A stretch of 64,000 bases of DNA from positions 2,170,001 to 2,234,000 of the forward strand of contig NZ_CP031466.1 of NCBI RefSeq assembly GCF_003368325.1. Reading direction: 5' to 3'. Shown one piece after another: positions 60,313 through 64,000 of this stretch. A program made the position numbers and the translations under genes. Origin of the DNA: Paraburkholderia caffeinilytica (lineage in GTDB: Bacteria > Pseudomonadota > Gammaproteobacteria > Burkholderiales > Burkholderiaceae). Under the pieces are notes generated by a model, which worked only from the letters and a program-made list of their open reading frames with translations, ran no database searches and was not told where the DNA came from. Within the stretch, counting starts at the first letter, position 1. Each line of letters opens with the position of its first letter.

Positions 60313-61986
60313 TCACGGTTCGGCGCACGCGAAACTGCTGGCGAGATTCACATTGCCCTTGCCGCCATAGCGGGGAAACAGCGGGTAACGGCACAGCGGA
60401 CGCGAGCGCCCGTTGGTCGCGGCCGCGATATCCGTAGCGGTCAACGTTTCGGGCGATACGCCGCGCGTCACCCAATTGTCGAGCGCACCCAGCAAATCCA
60501 CCGAGGGGATGAACACGCCGCTGCCGTGCTGAAAACCCGGCACCATGTAAAGCCGCATGAACGCATTGACCTGGTCGATGCCGAAACGATCGATCAGCGC
60601 TTCGTAGTAGGCGATCGTCTGGTTCGGGCTGATGACTTCGTCGGCGAGACCCTGCAACGTGATGAGCTTGCCGCCCCGCGCGATGTAGCGGGCCAGATCG
60701 GGGTTCATCGCGCCGATCGTCTGCGACAGCGCGACGAGCTGTTCGCGGTATTTGCCTGGATGCAGCGGGTCGAACCTGAGGGAGTCGAACCCGGCATCCC
60801 GAGTCACGAAATAGCGGATGTAGCCGTCACCCTGCGCGAACAGATAGCCGTTGGCAAAGAAGGTCGGCACCGGCAAGCGCCCGGCTTGATGCCCCAGCCC
60901 GAGCAGGCCGGTCAGACGGGTGCCCTGAAAGGTGTTGTAGCCGCGATAACCGCTGACGTTCCACGCCAGCCTGTAGGGCAACGACAAGCCGTCGCTCATC
61001 GCCTGCAAGGTGGAGAGCTGTGCGTCGGTGAGGCACTCGTCATGCGAGGGAGCCCGTCCGGTGCAGCGCAACGAGGCGATGATTTCCGCTTCGTGTTTCC
61101 GGCATCCGCCGACATCGCTGACGATGCCGTCCGCCGCGCCATCGAGCCGGTCGCAGACCGCGAGCGTGCGTTGATACACGCGCTCGAGCAATAGCGGGGG
61201 AATGAAACCGCCCGGTGTCGCGTATTCCGCCTGACCGAGCTTGACGCCCATCAAACGCACACCGGAAAAATTGAGCGCGGGCGAATTGGCGATCACGCCG
61301 TCGTAGTCGTCGGGATAGCGCTGCATCACCGTGTAGCCTTCGCGGCCGCCCGTCGAGCCGCCGGCGAAATACATTCGTTGCGGCGGCCGGTCGTATGCGC
61401 GTGCAATGAGCGCGAGCGCGGCGTCGTGCGTTTTCTTCAGATGCGCATAGCCGAAATTGGTCACCGCCTCATCCACGAGGCCGAACATCGCCAGCGACGA
61501 ATCGCCCACATGCCCCGAGTCGTCGCCGAAGGTCGCATAGCCTTGCGCGAGCGGTGCGCGATCCGGAGAGAACGGCATCACGCCCGTACCGCTCACCACC
61601 ACGCCGTTATAGCCTCCGCCGCCGATCTGCAACGCGCGGCCGTTCCAGCGGCGCGGCAGATTCAGGTCGAAGCGGATATCGGGCGTGCTGGCCTTGAGCG
61701 CCTTGATGCGCCCGGTGATACGGCAATATTCGCCGCCTTGCTGATTGCCGGGCGCCGTGGCCGCCACCATCGTCGCAGTTTCGATCTGCACGCCGGCCGT
61801 GGGCAAGGCGATCAGTTCGGGGGGCAACACCGCGCCGGCGAATTCCGCGCAGCGCATGGCAAGCGGCGCGTCCTTGGGCGCGGCGCATGCCGGTGAGGCG
61901 TTCGTCAGCCATAGCGCGGCGCCGGCCATCGTGACGACCGTGCGCGAATGCCGCGCAGAAAGCACATGGCGCACACGCGCCCTCAT
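60313..61986 (-). CDS. Tannase/feruloyl esterase family protein lacking the motif cysteines
   Basis: A 557-residue secreted esterase with an N-terminal signal peptide (hydrophobic stretch 15-31, cleavage near ACAA-PK). The alpha/beta-hydrolase triad is Ser211 (GGSTGGREG), Asp449 (ADEVISPNQ) and His487 (FQHGSG); the calcium-binding type LDGAADGIVSD is at about residue 281. Canonical members have a CS-D-HC motif in which cysteines beside Ser and His form a disulfide; here both are Gly (210 and 488). It would cleave esters of phenolic acids or similar. Its start overlaps the OpgC-like stop (ATGA). Confidence 0.88.
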   Translation of the reverse strand: MRARVRHVLSARHSRTVVTMAGAALWLTNASPACAAPKDAPLAMRCAEFAGAVLPPELIALPTAGVQIETATMVAATAPGNQQGGEYCRITGRIKALKASTPDIRFDLNLPRRWNGRALQIGGGGYNGVVVSGTGVMPFSPDRAPLAQGYATFGDDSGHVGDSSLAMFGLVDEAVTNFGYAHLKKTHDAALALIARAYDRPPQRMYFAGGSTGGREGYTVMQRYPDDYDGVIANSPALNFSGVRLMGVKLGQAEYATPGGFIPPLLLERVYQRTLAVCDRLDGAADGIVSDVGGCRKHEAEIIASLRCTGRAPSHDECLTDAQLSTLQAMSDGLSLPYRLAWNVSGYRGYNTFQGTRLTGLLGLGHQAGRLPVPTFFANGYLFAQGDGYIRYFVTRDAGFDSLRFDPLHPGKYREQLVALSQTIGAMNPDLARYIARGGKLITLQGLADEVISPNQTIAYYEALIDRFGIDQVNAFMRLYMVPGFQHGSGVFIPSVDLLGALDNWVTRGVSPETLTATDIAAATNGRSRPLCRYPLFPRYGGKGNVNLASSFACAEP

Positions 61987-63089
61987 CCGTAGCGCGCGCC
62001 GTTGACCGCCGTGCGCGCCTGCTGCCCTTTCCAGTCGTTCCAGCCGCGCGCGATCATCAGCACCGCGCCGATGGCGACCAGATCGCCGCCGAGTCCGACC
62101 AACGTACCGCGAAAACCATGGAACATATGCGGCGTTGCCGTATCGACGAGCAACGACACCAGCGTGCCGGCGACGAAACACACGAGCCCGGTCCGGCCGA
62201 CCGTCACCACGGCCGGCAGCCGCTGTGCGAGCCATGCGATGCTGCCCATGCGCACGAACCGTGCGGCGAGCCAGGCGATGACGATGAAGTTGATCACGCG
62301 TTCCACGGAAAGGTTCTGTTTAAGCACGCCGGGTAGCGGCTGCGTCAGCACAAAGAGTTTGACGATGGCGAACGCCAGCACCGCAACCACCGCGGCACGC
62401 GTGAACCAGCGCGCCGTGAGAGAGGCATGAAAGCGCTCGCCGATGGGTTGCATCCGGCACAGAATACCCAGCACGAACATCAGTTGCCAGGCAAACGGAT
62501 TAAAAGCCCAGTCGGCCATGTCGTCAATGCTGAATAGTACGGCCAGCGGCCGGGCGAGCGCCCAGACCGCCACGCTCAAGCCCAGCGCCGCGAGCGACGA
62601 CCGGCGCGCCAGCGGCACCACGAACGGTACGCATAGCGCAAAGATCACATACATGGGCAGCACGCTCGACAGATACGGCTGGCGCCGCAGCACGGCAATA
62701 TCCAACGCTTCGCGCAGCGGCTGAACCGCGAACGGCTGCCAGCCGGTCAGGTCGACCATCGGCTGGTTCAGATGCAATAGCGCGAGGACGGCGCCGGACA
62801 GCAGCGTCAAGACGGCCGTCAATAGATAGGCGCGGTAAATCTCCCAGCAGCGCCTGACGAAGCGCATCTTCGCCGCACGCTCGCCGCGGCCCGCGAGTAC
62901 CGTCGCATACGCTGCCGCCGACGCATAACCGCCGAGGAACACGAACACTTCCGCGGAGTCGCACAGCGCATAGGCGTGCAACATCACATGAGAAAGCGTG
63001 CTACCGGGAATATGGTCCAGCACGATAACGAGCAACACGACGCCGCGGAAGAAATCCACTTCGATCGAGCGTCCGCGGCGGGTGTCCAT
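61983..63089 (-). CDS. OpgC-family membrane acyltransferase-like protein
   Basis: A 368-residue protein with about ten membrane helices. EVDFFRGVVLLVIVLDHIPGS near the N-terminus and GYASAAAYATVL are typical of the OpgC group, which transfers succinyl groups to osmoregulated periplasmic glucans. Conserved His/Asp are visible in LDHIPGS. It is co-transcribed with a secreted esterase. Acceptor is unknown. Confidence 0.88.
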   Translation of the reverse strand: MDTRRGRSIEVDFFRGVVLLVIVLDHIPGSTLSHVMLHAYALCDSAEVFVFLGGYASAAAYATVLAGRGERAAKMRFVRRCWEIYRAYLLTAVLTLLSGAVLALLHLNQPMVDLTGWQPFAVQPLREALDIAVLRRQPYLSSVLPMYVIFALCVPFVVPLARRSSLAALGLSVAVWALARPLAVLFSIDDMADWAFNPFAWQLMFVLGILCRMQPIGERFHASLTARWFTRAAVVAVLAFAIVKLFVLTQPLPGVLKQNLSVERVINFIVIAWLAARFVRMGSIAWLAQRLPAVVTVGRTGLVCFVAGTLVSLLVDTATPHMFHGFRGTLVGLGGDLVAIGAVLMIARGWNDWKGQQARTAVNGARYG

Positions 63090-63674
63090 TCAGGTTCTCG
63101 TAAGATGGCGCATGTGCGCAATGCAACGTGAAAAGCGGTCACACACCGATGTTCTCAGTAGGAACTCCATGAGAATAAAACGTTCCCGCCGATACCGTGC
63201 GTTGCCTCCGCGCGCGCTGACAACCGCCCTTTAAATCCATTCGGTGTGCCAGCAATCTGAAAATCGGATGTCGGCCTGCAGTAATACTGCGTCGTCACGC
63301 CCCGATTGATGGAAAGTCTTGCGGCAAGTTTTGCGGCTTTTAATACGTCGGACACCGACGCGATCGGTAAAGGCCACTGAAAATAATCACCGATTGCGAT
63401 ACGCGATTTTTTTCGCTTTTTTTCATCGTAGGATGGATTCATGCAGGCCCGTCGGACATCCCACGCTTCGCGCGATGCCTCCCTCGACGGCGACCACTCA
63501 TGTGGACCGGACACGCTGCCGGGCTGATCCTCGATCTCCTGGCTGGCTGAGCGTCATTGCAGCGCCTTCCGATTGCCGTTGCTGGCCGTGCCGTCACCGA
63601 TGCACTCCGGTCCTTCCACTCTCGTCCCGAACGGCAGCGCCTCGCGCGCCGCCTTTGCACTGGAAGACAATCAC
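63090..63674. other. Divergent intergenic region before the acyltransferase gene
   Basis: About 585 bp, AT-richer at 63340-63440, including two T7 runs (63409-63424). A doubtful minus-strand gene is listed separately at 63155-63442. It should hold the promoters of the OpgC-tannase pair and of the acyltransferase gene. Confidence 0.4.
63155..63442 (-). CDS. Doubtful 95-residue hypothetical protein
   Basis: The translation (starting MNPSYDEKKRKKSRIAIGDYF) has a balanced composition unlike the Arg-rich shadows seen elsewhere, in a low-GC segment, and includes a helical stretch LKAAKLAARLS. There is no good ribosome binding site and no recognised family. It could be a small acquired gene or a gene fragment. 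Confidence 0.3.
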   Translation of the reverse strand: MNPSYDEKKRKKSRIAIGDYFQWPLPIASVSDVLKAAKLAARLSINRGVTTQYYCRPTSDFQIAGTPNGFKGRLSARAEATHGIGGNVLFSWSSY

Positions 63675-64000
63675 ATGAACAACAGGATTGCCGGCTTCGA
63701 CGGATTGCGCGCGATTGCAGTCCTGATGGTTTTTTTTCAACACCGTTTATTCGGAGACGTCGGTGAGATTGGCCACCTTGGCGTGTGGATATTCTTCGCA
63801 CTGAGCGGCTTTCTGATTATCGGTATTTTGTCCGCTCAACGCGCGCGCATCGAAAGAAACGGCAGCCGGTTTGGTGTGGAACTAAAGCGCTTTCTGTTTC
63901 GCCGCACGTTGCGCATTTTCCCGATTTACTACCTGATGCTGGTGGTGATGTGCGTGCTGATGGCGCTCGGGATAGCGAGCCCCGAGCTGGCGAGCGGCAT
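63675..64000 (+). CDS. Acyltransferase 3 family protein, 3' end outside window
   Basis: The first 108 residues of an AcylT_3 membrane protein. MNNRIAGFDGLRAIAVLMVFFQHRLFG includes the conserved His of the active site; GVWIFFALSGFLI and RRTLRIFPIYYLML are further family hallmarks. Such proteins O-acetylate or acylate sugars in glycans or lipids. The gene runs past base 64000. It may act on surface polysaccharide, but no linkage is shown. Confidence 0.9.
   Translation, partial: MNNRIAGFDGLRAIAVLMVFFQHRLFGDVGEIGHLGVWIFFALSGFLIIGILSAQRARIERNGSRFGVELKRFLFRRTLRIFPIYYLMLVVMCVLMALGIASPELASG

Overview
The window is high-GC DNA (low-GC only in a few intergenic stretches) with the gene style of a free-living or plant-associated betaproteobacterium. 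A molybdenum aldehyde oxidoreductase, an oxalate/formyl-CoA locus, a Wzx/Wzy exopolysaccharide operon, a phosphonate cluster, a LuxR solo and dispersed AAAGAAAG-hairpin repeats together point to Burkholderiales, most likely Paraburkholderia. That assignment is inference from gene content. No rRNA, tRNA, CRISPR array, insertion sequence or prophage module was recognised.

Layout. Bases 1-4.4 kb hold the 3' part of a PaoABC-type aldehyde oxidoreductase (paoB, paoC), an isochorismatase-fold hydrolase and a MocA-like cytidylyltransferase that probably matures the PaoC cofactor. At 4.4-8.8 kb lie a secreted HAF-repeat protein, an AT-rich gap, a LexA box in front of a DUF4130-UdgX fusion, and a PIG-L deacetylase. 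At 9.1-13.1 kb a minus-strand operon encodes PEP mutase fused to a cytidylyltransferase, phosphonopyruvate decarboxylase and PhnW, which together would make 2-aminoethylphosphonate and probably its CMP-activated form. A 1.3 kb intergenic block at 13.1-14.4 kb carries two ~185-bp repeat copies facing opposite ways. At 14.4-25.2 kb are a chemoreceptor, a stand-alone FtsI-like transpeptidase, a diguanylate cyclase, a GST/TetR pair, a second LexA-box gene of unknown function, two LysE exporters, a YigZ protein and a lipoprotein.

At 25.2-36.6 kb a minus-strand operon holds what Wzx/Wzy-dependent exopolysaccharide production needs: initiating transferase, Wza, Wzb phosphatase, Wzc kinase, one GT4 glycosyltransferase, a pyruvyltransferase, Wzx, Wzy and a secreted glycosidase. 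Most junctions overlap by 1-11 bases. Only one committed glycosyltransferase is present.

At 37-51.5 kb is an oxalate/organic-acid region: PanE-like reductase, an OxlT-LysR-aldehyde dehydrogenase operon, a divergent LysR, formyl-CoA:oxalate CoA-transferase (frc) with an FAH-family hydrolase and a truncated pntB remnant, an FCD-type GntR regulator with a small membrane protein, an MHS-family transporter, and a second OFA-family transporter with its 42-residue companion peptide. Three related TGATATATCA-type sites flank frc and the MHS transporter and are probably the GntR operators. Oxalyl-CoA decarboxylase is not in the window.

At 51.5-64 kb are a YadA-type trimeric autotransporter, a DUF3830 protein, an AraC regulator, a LuxR solo, a two-gene ABC exporter, a coupled OpgC-tannase pair and the start of an acyltransferase-3 gene.
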